A stretch of DNA of 51,915 bases from Bacteroidales bacterium (GTDB lineage: Bacteria > Bacteroidota > Bacteroidia > Bacteroidales > UBA4181): contig JAISOY010000170.1 in assembly GCA_031275285.1 (NCBI GenBank), forward strand, positions 1-51,915, in the 5' to 3' direction. A program made the translations under genes and the position numbers. Each line of letters opens with the position of its first letter. The stretch's first letter is position 1. The notes beneath the pieces are model-generated. The model saw only the letters and a list, made by a program, of their open reading frames with translations, was not told where the DNA came from and made no database searches. Positions 17,956 through 24,561 of the stretch are shown piece after piece.

Positions 17956-18109
17956 GGCCTTCGACAGGCGGCGTTAAGAAAATCCATAGTGCAGGGCATA
18001 AAAACAAAATCTGTTTGAGCGATAGCGAACTTAGCGTTAGCGTTCTCACCGCAGGTAATTTTTTGTTTTGCCCGTAATGGAGGATTTTTAGTCAGGCCTG
18101 TCGGTAGCC
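17956..18109. repeat. Long imperfect palindrome (MITE-like), copy 1
   Basis: GGCCTTCGACAGGC (17956-17969) pairs with GCCTGTCGGTAGCC (18096-18109) at 11 of 14 positions; AAAATCC (17979-17985) pairs with GGATTTT (18082-18088); and the GGGCA...ACAAAAT side (17994-18010) pairs loosely with the ...TTTTGTTTTGCCC side (18059-18073). The central loop contains CTGTTTGAGC, also found in the second palindromic element at 42979-42988. The GC-rich blocks differ from the AT-rich surroundings. A minus-strand frame through it is a by-product and is not called as a gene. Confidence 0.65.
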
Positions 18110-18334
18110 TTGACTTTTGCTTCTTTGGGTCAAGCCAAAGAAGATTAAAATAATAAAATAAAATATCTTTTGACATGAATTTATATAATAAAGAACAAAA
18201 CTACACGTTTTTTTTATTGATTTACGATAACCGTATGTTATTTAATCGAAAAAAATACCGGTGAATCAGATATATTTTAAGACTTTTTTTGATTAATATC
18301 AGTCTTTTTACCTTTAATATTTCAATTGGTTATA
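18110..18334. other. Spacer between palindromic repeat and OmpH promoter
   Basis: Very AT-rich after 18150. TTGACTTTTGCTTCTTTGGG and a following GTCAAGCCAAAG (about 18109-18140) form a further inverted pair (CTTTGG/CCAAAG) that may belong to the adjacent repeat. Confidence 0.35.
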
Positions 18335-18342
18335 TATCTTTG
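18335..18342 (+). promoter_or_regulatory. -7 box of the OmpH-like gene promoter
   Basis: TATCTTTG, a perfect match to TAnnTTTG, 35 bases before the ATG. No clear -33 TTTG at the right distance. Confidence 0.6.
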
Positions 18343-18377
18343 TCCCGTTTTATGAATCTTAATTTTATTTTATATCC

Positions 18378-19010
18378 ATGAAAAAACTCAATTTGGTTTT
18401 AGTGCTTGAGGGCGTACTGCTGGTTGCAGTAATAGTACTTTTTGTCCTGGTTTTTACCAAAAAAGGATCGCCTTCTGGTTCTGGTATCGAAACAATAACA
18501 TCCGGCGGAGAAGTGAATGCCATCGCAAGTGGGGATATTGTATATGTCAATATCGACTCATTGATGCAAAATTACCTGTATTTTCAGGAACTGGCAAAAG
18601 AATTGGAGGCAAAGGGTGAAAAGCTGGATGCCGAACTAACCAATAAGCAAAAGAAACTTCAGCAGGATTTTGCAGATTTTCAAAATAAGGCGCAGAAAGG
18701 CCTTGAGACACGTACCAAACTTGGTGAGATACAACAACAGCTTGCGGCTGATGAACAAGCCCTGATGCAACTAAGCGAAAATTACCGGATGCAGCTGGGA
18801 GAGGAGCAGGTTGTACTTCAGCGGAAAGTATTACAGGCCATCATGGATTATCTCAAAGAGTACAATAAAAGCAAAGGATATCAATATATCCTGGGTAATT
18901 CATTCGGAGGAGTCCTTTTATTCGCTAATCAGGGACTGGATGTTACCGCATCTGTACTGGAAGGGATCAATGCCAAATACACAGCGGAAAACCCGGGAAA
19001 GAAAAAATAG
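18378..19010 (+). CDS. OmpH/Skp-like periplasmic chaperone
   Basis: A 210-residue envelope protein of the OmpH (Skp) family, holdases that escort unfolded outer membrane proteins across the periplasm. The N-terminus (about 8-28, LVLVLEGVLLVAVIVLFVLVF) is an uncleaved-looking membrane anchor or signal. From residue 54, IVYVNIDSLMQNYLYFQEL is the family start, followed by a long coiled-coil arm (about 70-150, rich in K, E, Q and L) and the returning segment YLKEYNKSKGYQYILG. The membrane anchor and short serine/glycine linker suggest an anchored rather than soluble form. A terminator follows, then a WbqC gene. Confidence 0.88.
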   Translation: MKKLNLVLVLEGVLLVAVIVLFVLVFTKKGSPSGSGIETITSGGEVNAIASGDIVYVNIDSLMQNYLYFQELAKELEAKGEKLDAELTNKQKKLQQDFADFQNKAQKGLETRTKLGEIQQQLAADEQALMQLSENYRMQLGEEQVVLQRKVLQAIMDYLKEYNKSKGYQYILGNSFGGVLLFANQGLDVTASVLEGINAKYTAENPGKKK

Positions 19011-19031
19011 TATTTACCATTATAGGAAAAG

Positions 19032-19070
19032 ACCAGCTTTGGGCAATGCGCTTTAAGCTGGTTTTTTATT
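19032..19070 (+). terminator. Rho-independent terminator after the OmpH-like gene
   Basis: 8-bp stem ACCAGCTT (19032-19039) / AAGCTGGT (19055-19062) with a 15-base loop, followed by TTTTTATT. It lies 22 bases after the stop. Confidence 0.8.
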
Positions 19071-19086
19071 GACGAATATTTGTTTG

Positions 19087-19707
19087 ATGAAACACATCCT
19101 GTTATCCACCGCTTACTTTGCTCCGGTACAATACTATTCAAAATTGCTGTCGGGGAATATTATTATAGAAAAACATGAGCATTACAATAAGCAGTCATAC
19201 CGGAATCGTTGCCGCATATATACTGCCAATGGCCCGCTTGACCTGGTCGTGCCGGTTGTCCGAGCGGAAAATCCGAAGATCCCGGTTACACAGGTGGAAA
19301 TTGCTTATGATACTTTATGGCAGAAACTTCATTTTAAAGCCATTGAATCTGCTTACCGCAGATCGCCCTTTTTCGAATATTATGTCGATGACCTGATACC
19401 CTTTTTTACCGGTCATTATCGGTATTTATACGATTTCAATACCCGGATCATGCACACGGTATGCCAATTGATCGGTCTACCGTTAAAGGTACAGGAAAGT
19501 GAAGCATATATGGGAAACGGGGAAAATATCGTCGATCTGCGTGACGGCATACATCCCAAAGTGAACCGGCAAGTACCGGATCCCGGCTTTATTCCTCCGG
19601 TTTATACACAGGTATTTGAAGACAGGTTCGGCTTTATTCCTAATTTAAGTATTCTGGATATGTTGTTCAACGTAGGACCGGAAACCGTTGAATTATTGGC
19701 CGGCTGA
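19087..19707 (+). CDS. WbqC family protein
   Basis: A 206-residue WbqC-like protein. The start is the ATG of MKHILLSTAYFAPVQYYSKL, which matches the family N-terminus (AYFPPVQYY pattern). Recognisable internal blocks are SYRNRCRIYTANGPLDLVVPV, LWQKLHFKAIESAYRRSPFFEYY and LSILDMLFNVGPE at the C-terminus. WbqC proteins occur with O-antigen or other glycan and amino-sugar genes, but their reaction is not settled. It stands alone between two terminated units; in Bacteroidales WbqC genes often sit near envelope-export genes, as here. Role left open. Confidence 0.88.
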   Translation: MKHILLSTAYFAPVQYYSKLLSGNIIIEKHEHYNKQSYRNRCRIYTANGPLDLVVPVVRAENPKIPVTQVEIAYDTLWQKLHFKAIESAYRRSPFFEYYVDDLIPFFTGHYRYLYDFNTRIMHTVCQLIGLPLKVQESEAYMGNGENIVDLRDGIHPKVNRQVPDPGFIPPVYTQVFEDRFGFIPNLSILDMLFNVGPETVELLAG

Positions 19708-19738
19708 TTTGGATATGAAGCAACAATCATTATCTTTG
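19708..19738 (+). promoter_or_regulatory. Promoter of the VOC family gene
   Basis: One of the best Bacteroidota promoters in the window: TTTG at 19708-19711, a 19-base spacer and TATCTTTG at 19731-19738. The leader is about 30 bases. Confidence 0.8.
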
Positions 19739-19776
19739 TCATGTGTAATGTTTGGTAATCATTAAAATTGTACAAT

Positions 19777-20154
19777 ATGAAGAATGTAATTCTCGGGATC
19801 GATCATCCGGCTTTGGCTGCTGAAAATGTGGAAACACTGACCAAATGGTATTGTGATGTGTTAGGATATGAAATTATGGCACGTACCGATAAACCGGTAT
19901 ATATTATCAAAGCGGCTGACGGCACTTATATCGAGATGATGCCCAAAGATGAAAATGCCCGTCCCCAACGTACAGTATGTACTCCCGGCTGGTCACATCT
20001 CGCATTTCGGGTGGCCGACATGGATAAAGCCATGGCTGAACTGGACAAACATAATGTTCCCTGGGAAGGTCCTGAATTTGAAGCCGTAGGTGGTGGCCGT
20101 ATCCGTAATTTCTTCGATCCGGAAGGAAATATGGTACAAATCGTTCAAAGATAA
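19777..20154 (+). CDS. VOC (glyoxalase/bleomycin resistance-like) family protein
   Basis: A 125-residue vicinal-oxygen-chelate protein: two paired beta-alpha-beta-beta-beta modules. IDHPALAAENVETLTKWYCDVLGYE marks the first module with a possible metal His, YIEMMPKD a possible metal Glu, and WSHLAFRVADMDKAMAELD the second module, ending RIRNFFDPEGNMVQIVQR. The metal-site His/Glu pattern is largely present, so an enzyme (glyoxalase- or epimerase-like) is likelier than a binding protein, but the substrate cannot be read. The ATG at 19777 is preferred to the TTG three codons earlier. It has its own promoter and terminator, so it is monocistronic. Confidence 0.88.
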   Translation: MKNVILGIDHPALAAENVETLTKWYCDVLGYEIMARTDKPVYIIKAADGTYIEMMPKDENARPQRTVCTPGWSHLAFRVADMDKAMAELDKHNVPWEGPEFEAVGGGRIRNFFDPEGNMVQIVQR

Positions 20155-20173
20155 ATGCTGAAAAATATAAGCG

Positions 20174-20206
20174 AAAAGCGGGCAGGTATTGTCCGCTTTT
20201 TTTTTG
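20174..20206 (+). terminator. Rho-independent terminator of the VOC gene
   Basis: AAAAGCGG (20174-20181) pairs with CCGCTTTT (20193-20200), extended by three inner pairs, followed by a run of nine T. Confidence 0.88.
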
Positions 20207-20217
20207 GGTAAACCGGA

Positions 20218-21306
20218 TCAGTATTTCGGGTCTACCGGCCAGATCAGATCCAATTCCAATTGCCTTGACTCATTGGGGTCATGCAGGTTGGACAGCCCGA
20301 TCCCCAGCAGGCGTATTCCCTTTCCTTCCAGTGAGACCTCATTGAGAAGGCTTCGGGATGTTTGTTGTAAAAGCGGATAATTATCGATCAGGGTATTCAA
20401 TGTCCGGCTACGGGTAATGGTTTGAAAATCATTGAACCGTACTTTTAATGTCACAGTCCGGGCTGTTTGCTGTAGCCGTTGCATCTGTTCGAAAAGTCGT
20501 TTTTCCAGATGGTACAATTCCGTAATCACGGAAAAACGGGAGGTCAGGTCCGTTTCAAAGGTATTTTCCACGCTCAGTGATTTCCTGATGCGTTCGGGTT
20601 CCACCTCACGGCGATCAGTACCACGAACGATGTCATAAAAGAAGAGTCCTTTCTTTCCGAATATTTTGATCATCGCATCCAGCGTTAGCGCCTGAAGGTC
20701 TCCGCCCGTATGTATACCCATCTTCCTGAGTTTTTCGGCTGTGACTTCCCCTATACCATAAAGCTTTCCTACATCCAAAGCCTTTAGGAAGCCAACTGCC
20801 TGGTGTGGCTTTATCACGAACAGTCCATCGGGCTTATTGACATCAGAGGCCATCTTTGCCAGGAATTTATTGTAGGAAACTCCTGCCGAAGCGGTCAGTT
20901 GTGTCGCTTCCCGGATACGTTGTTTGATTTCCAATGCAATATGTGTAGCAGAAGCTATGTTTTTCTTGTTGGAGGAGACATCCAGATAGGCTTCATCCAG
21001 TGATAACGGCTCGACCAGATCCGTATATTCCCGGAAAATATCCCTTATTTGTGCCGATACCGACTTATATACATGAAAACGATGTGGCTGGAAGATAAGG
21101 TGCGGACATTTACGCAATGCTACTACAGAAGGCATAGCGGAACGTACACCGTATTTCCTGGCTTCGTAACTGGCTGCCGCCACTACTCCCCGGGATGCAG
21201 CCCAGCCGACTGCCACCGGTTTACCTTGAAGTTCGGGAAAATCACGTTGTTCGATAGACGCATAGAAAGCATCCATATCAATATGGATAATTTTGCGGGA
21301 CAACAT
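20218..21306 (-). CDS. dinB: DNA polymerase IV (DinB)
   Basis: A 362-residue Y-family translesion polymerase. Palm-domain metal carboxylates are in HIDMDAFYASIEQRD (about 8-22) and in LSLDEAYLDVS (about 99-109). Fingers, the thumb HhH (LYGIGEVTAEKLRKMGIHTGGDLQ near 183-206) and a little-finger domain follow, so it is full length. The -7 box on the minus strand (21311-21318, TAATTTTG) ends five bases before the ATG, which would leave almost no leader. The C-terminus ends inside the downstream VOC terminator region. No LexA-type operator is obvious. Confidence 0.96.
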   Translation of the reverse strand: MLSRKIIHIDMDAFYASIEQRDFPELQGKPVAVGWAASRGVVAAASYEARKYGVRSAMPSVVALRKCPHLIFQPHRFHVYKSVSAQIRDIFREYTDLVEPLSLDEAYLDVSSNKKNIASATHIALEIKQRIREATQLTASAGVSYNKFLAKMASDVNKPDGLFVIKPHQAVGFLKALDVGKLYGIGEVTAEKLRKMGIHTGGDLQALTLDAMIKIFGKKGLFFYDIVRGTDRREVEPERIRKSLSVENTFETDLTSRFSVITELYHLEKRLFEQMQRLQQTARTVTLKVRFNDFQTITRSRTLNTLIDNYPLLQQTSRSLLNEVSLEGKGIRLLGIGLSNLHDPNESRQLELDLIWPVDPKY

Positions 21307-21310
21307 CCGG

Positions 21311-21318
21311 CAAAATTA
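21311..21318 (-). promoter_or_regulatory. -7 box immediately before dinB
   Basis: Minus-strand TAATTTTG matches TAnnTTTG; only four bases separate it from the dinB ATG. This implies a leaderless or nearly leaderless mRNA if it is used. Confidence 0.4.
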
Positions 21319-21410
21319 CAGAAAAACATATAAGTAATACTCATCGATTATATAATTGATAATTGATAGTTGATCATTGAATATTTTTAAGTGACTTATA
21401 TGATATATGT

Positions 21411-21506
21411 GTAAATATTTATTGGAATTGATACAATGCCACATTTGATCAACGTAATCAATCCGGTCAACCTGACTTAAGAGAACAATAAATATCATTG
21501 AGTGCT
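21411..21506 (+). repeat. Conserved ~90-bp intergenic element, copy D
   Basis: The most divergent copy: ACAATGCCA, then 12 bases, GTAATC, 12 bases, CTGACTTAA, and a 3' end with ATAAATATCATTGAGTGCT. Spacing is identical to copies B and C. It lies between divergent dinB and the ECF sigma gene, 120 bases before the latter. A further GTGACTTA occurs just upstream at 21391-21398. Confidence 0.7.
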
Positions 21507-21626
21507 GATTGTCCGGACAAGATAATGAAAAGTATTCTGTCTTAAGACTTTATTCTTATCGTATTGATTTTTTTCTTTTATTTTGTAATAAATCGATCAT
21601 AAGTCCGACTATATAGAAAAACGAAA

Positions 21627-22112
21627 ATGGATCTTATTCAAAAGGAATTTTTGAAAATATTGTCAGATTACCAGGGAATCATCCATAAAGTAAATTTGAT
21701 TTACTTCAGATCTGATGTGGATAAGCAGGATAATTTTCAGGAGATAGTATATCAACTCTGGAGGTCGTTTCCTTCAATAAGGAATAAGGATAAACCGGCC
21801 TCCTGGATCTATTCAGTTGCGATCAACACTTCCATTTCAAAGATCAGAAAGGACAGTAAACTGGAATTTTGTGATTCCGTTCCGGATTTTGATATTGTTG
21901 AACAACCTGAAGATGATGAGTACAGTAAAAACTACCAAAGGCTCATTCAGGCGTTGTATCAACTAAATGAAATCGATAGATCTATCATGTTGCTGTATAT
22001 GGAAGATTTCATTTACGAGGAAATAGCTGGGATTATCGGTATCGATATTTCAAATGTGGGTGTAAAAATACATCGTTTAAAAAATCAGTTACACAAACAA
22101 TTTAAAGGTTAA
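21627..22112 (+). CDS. ECF-type RNA polymerase sigma factor
   Basis: A 161-residue extracytoplasmic-function sigma factor. Region 2 spans about 10-75 (DNFQEIVYQLWRSFPSIRN, then SWIYSVAINTSISKIRKD), and region 4 spans about 105-160, a helix-turn-helix with LNEIDRSIMLLYMEDFIYEE and IDISNVGVKIHRLKNQL. There is no region 3, as expected. The start ATG sits behind an AT-rich region with a poor -7 box (TATTTTG near 21580). Five bases after its stop begins a four-helix membrane protein, a typical anti-sigma arrangement. Confidence 0.93.
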   Translation: MDLIQKEFLKILSDYQGIIHKVNLIYFRSDVDKQDNFQEIVYQLWRSFPSIRNKDKPASWIYSVAINTSISKIRKDSKLEFCDSVPDFDIVEQPEDDEYSKNYQRLIQALYQLNEIDRSIMLLYMEDFIYEEIAGIIGIDISNVGVKIHRLKNQLHKQFKG

Positions 22113-22117
22113 ACAAT

Positions 22118-22705
22118 ATGAATAACAATGATATAAAGAATATCTGGAAATCGGGAGTTGACGCAGATATCAACCCTTATTCTGAATCCGAACTGAATGA
22201 CATTGTCGTCAAATCAGCCCGAAAATCAATGAAGATCATTCAACCGGGAGGAATTCTGCGTGTTGTCGTCGTAGCCTCCATTATTTACTTCATCATAATA
22301 ATAACGGCAGGTGATAGTACATGGGAAATGCGTATGTTGTATTTTATCGGCTTATTGATCTTATCGGGATCGTATTTCCTTTATGAACGTGCTTCCCGGA
22401 AAATGAATCAATATATACTGGGCTCACCGGTGAAAGAATGGTTGGAATATCGTATCGATCAGGTTGAAAGAAGCATCAGGTTTAAACATAAGTACGATTT
22501 TCTCATTTATGGCGGAGCAATTCTTCTGGGATTTAGCTTTTCTTTAATTTCCCAGCTTTTGGTAAATTCATTTAACATAGTAGCATCCATCGTATCCTTT
22601 GTCGTAATACTCGTAATTATCTTGATTATCAAGTATAACGATAATAAAAACTACCATAAGACATTAATGGGATTGAAAGAAATACACCAACAATTAGAAG
22701 AATAA
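22118..22705 (+). CDS. Membrane protein, probable anti-sigma partner
   Basis: A 195-residue protein with a soluble N-terminus (about 1-45, MNNNDIKNIWKSGVDADINP...) and four hydrophobic segments (about 48-62, 70-87, 127-146 and 150-168), ending in a charged cytoplasmic tail. It starts five bases after the ECF sigma gene, which is how membrane anti-sigma factors of Bacteroidota are usually encoded. It does not carry a recognisable zinc anti-sigma motif (HxxxCxxC) or a FecR domain, so the anti-sigma role is inferred from position and topology. Families of this shape remain uncharacterised. Confidence 0.65.
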   Translation: MNNNDIKNIWKSGVDADINPYSESELNDIVVKSARKSMKIIQPGGILRVVVVASIIYFIIIITAGDSTWEMRMLYFIGLLILSGSYFLYERASRKMNQYILGSPVKEWLEYRIDQVERSIRFKHKYDFLIYGGAILLGFSFSLISQLLVNSFNIVASIVSFVVILVIILIIKYNDNKNYHKTLMGLKEIHQQLEE

Positions 22706-22724
22706 TCAATAAAAAGAAATGATG

Positions 22725-22803
22725 AAATGTCCATAAACATAGCGGTATATCCACCGTCATGAACAAAATTGGACATTTAGTTTCACTGAGCCCTTCGGGG
22801 TTC
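22725..22803 (+). other. Compound stem-loop region before the hydrolase gene
   Basis: AAATGTCCA (22725-22733) pairs perfectly with TGGACATTT (22770-22778) and encloses a smaller CGGT/ACCG hairpin. Ten bases further, GAGCCC-TTCG-GGGTTC (22788-22803) forms a hairpin with a stable TTCG tetraloop. It could act as terminator for the sigma operon, as a 5' leader structure or as a dispersed repeat. No poly-T follows. Confidence 0.55.
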
Positions 22804-22832
22804 ATCTAACCATTAAAAATAATTTTATACAG

Positions 22833-23942
22833 ATGAAAAGATTTTGTTTTTGTTTGTTCATAAGCCTGATGTGTATAAATATTTTAGCATTTATACCGGA
22901 AATGAAATGCATAAAACTAGTGGACGGGGAATATATTAATGCCAGATTATGCCTGCCGGATAACCATGCAGGGACGATTGTTTTTTGTATTCCGGGAACA
23001 GGTCCCAGCACTTATCTGACCAAAAGACAAACATTCAACTATTATGATGAGCTTGCTAACGGATTTTGTGAACAGGGTATGGCTTTTTTTACTTATAACC
23101 GGAGAGGTTGCGAATTGGGGAATGATCCTCCTTTTTTTACTGAAGTTGATTCCGGAAAATATGTAAAATACACCCCGTTACAGGAAGCTGAAGATATTGA
23201 AATCATGATAAATTTCCTTACTGAAGATCAAAGGTTTAATAAATGTAAAATAGTATTATATGGAATAAGTGAGGGAAGTATTATCGCTCCGATAGTAGCA
23301 GAGAGGGGAAATGTCAGGATTGATGCTTTATTGTTACATGGCTATGCACATGATAATATGTTCGATATTATTAAATGGCAAAACGAAGGCCATGGGGTCA
23401 TGAACATGGCCAATGCTGTTTTCGATCAAAACGGGGATAAAGCAATAAGCCGTGAAGAATATGAAAATCCCGTAGAACAGCTTTCCGCTTACAGGTCATA
23501 TTTATTCCGGAATATGCCGTTTGATACCTTAGATGTTGTTAAAAATGGCCTTATCGATGTTCAGGACATCCAGAAAATGAGAGCACCGTTTCATGATCAT
23601 TTAATGAAATGTATCACAGAGAATAATTGGATGTGGATACGGAGTAATTATTTTAACGTAACACCCCAGTGGTTCAAAGCGCATTTTCGGCTTGAGCCGA
23701 ATAAGACAAGGCTTCTAAGGGTTAATATTCCTATATATGTTTTTCATGGAGAAGATGATGCCAGTGTTCCGGAAGAAAGCGTACGGGATTTACAATCGAG
23801 ATTTAATGTAAGTAATAAGACCAATCTTACGGTTCATATTTTCGAGAAACACAATCATGATTTAAATTTCCATGATTGGCTGGTTCATAAAAAATGGTCG
23901 GAAGGATTTCAAGAAATTTTCAATACTGCAAAGGAATTATAA
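22833..23942 (+). CDS. Secreted alpha/beta hydrolase with EF-hand-like loops
   Basis: A 369-residue exported serine hydrolase. After the signal peptide (MKRFCFCLFISLMCINILAF) it has the oxyanion-type CIPGTGPSTYL (about 50-60), the nucleophile elbow GISEGS (Ser near 146), an acid in VFHGEDDASVP (about 307-317) and a C-terminal His in KHNHDLNFHDW. The insertion between the elbow and the acid contains FDQNGDKAISREEY, which fits the 12-residue calcium-binding EF-hand loop (D-x-N-G-D-x-x-I-x-x-x-E), and a weaker second loop, VVKNGLIDVQD. Calcium may stabilise the lid. It looks like an esterase or peptidase of the dienelactone-hydrolase-like group; substrate unknown. Monocistronic, ended by a strong bidirectional terminator. 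Confidence 0.85.
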   Translation: MKRFCFCLFISLMCINILAFIPEMKCIKLVDGEYINARLCLPDNHAGTIVFCIPGTGPSTYLTKRQTFNYYDELANGFCEQGMAFFTYNRRGCELGNDPPFFTEVDSGKYVKYTPLQEAEDIEIMINFLTEDQRFNKCKIVLYGISEGSIIAPIVAERGNVRIDALLLHGYAHDNMFDIIKWQNEGHGVMNMANAVFDQNGDKAISREEYENPVEQLSAYRSYLFRNMPFDTLDVVKNGLIDVQDIQKMRAPFHDHLMKCITENNWMWIRSNYFNVTPQWFKAHFRLEPNKTRLLRVNIPIYVFHGEDDASVPEESVRDLQSRFNVSNKTNLTVHIFEKHNHDLNFHDWLVHKKWSEGFQEIFNTAKEL

Positions 23943-23990
23943 ATTCTTTATCCGGTCGTGTTGCCCGCAACATATGCCTTAATAAGCAAA

Positions 23991-24017
23991 AAAAACCGGG
24001 CTTTTTGCCCGGTTTTT
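23991..24017. terminator. Bidirectional terminator between convergent genes
   Basis: Perfect 11-bp stem AAAAACCGGGC (23991-24001) / GCCCGGTTTTT (24007-24017) with a T5 loop. It has A and T tracts on both sides, so it can serve both the hydrolase (plus) and DUF4890 (minus) genes. Confidence 0.92.
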
Positions 24018-24035
24018 CATAAACCTTACATTATT

Positions 24036-24434
24036 TTAGTTCTGTCTTTGCCTTTGTGCCTGGCGTTCCTGCCTTTCTTTTTCACGTTTGGCTTTATCTT
24101 CCGTATATTTTTTATACTGGTCTGCAGTCAGGATTTCCTTGTATTTTTTATCCCGTTCCTTATCCATTTCCTGCATTTTGGTCCGCATCGCCTCGCGATC
24201 TTCCCTGTTTTCCTGCATCACAGTACTCATTTTCTTGGCCTGTTCCAGTTCGAAAGCTTGTATCTTGGTTTTCTGGTCATCCGTTAGTTTTACCAATTCG
24301 TTCAAACGATCCGTCTGCGCTTTGGCACGTTCTTCAGGTGTGCCCATATTCCTGCCGCCGCCCCGGCGCTCCTGCGCTGTTGCAAAAGTAAGTGTAACTA
24401 CCAATAATGTAGCGATTGCTAAAAACTTTTTCAT
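24036..24434 (-). CDS. DUF4890-like secreted helical protein
   Basis: A 132-residue exported protein: signal peptide MKKFLAIATLLVVTLTFATAQ, a glycine/arginine stretch (ERRGGGRN), then a single charged helical region (about 35-132) with the LTDDQKTKIQAFELEQAKK motif and ILTADQYKKY, resembling the LTxxQ pattern of the Spy/CpxP periplasmic chaperones. This fits the Bacteroidota DUF4890 family. The C-terminal ~30 residues are almost entirely K, R, E and Q. A role in envelope stress or as a holdase is suggested by the family likeness only. It is transcribed alone and convergent with the hydrolase gene. Confidence 0.85.
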   Translation of the reverse strand: MKKFLAIATLLVVTLTFATAQERRGGGRNMGTPEERAKAQTDRLNELVKLTDDQKTKIQAFELEQAKKMSTVMQENREDREAMRTKMQEMDKERDKKYKEILTADQYKKYTEDKAKREKERQERQAQRQRQN

Positions 24435-24561
24435 ACGAATATTATTTTTAAGGGTTATAAATGGTAGACCATGTAAAAGTAAAAAGGTTTAATTAGATGT
24501 TCAAGATAATTGTTTCGTTACCTGTTTTTGGTTTATTTTGCATTTCAAAAGAATCGGGAAA

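Noticed and set aside
17922..18176. 84-codon minus-strand reading frame
   Set aside because: It lies in the long palindromic repeat; the sequence is explained by the inverted arms rather than by coding.
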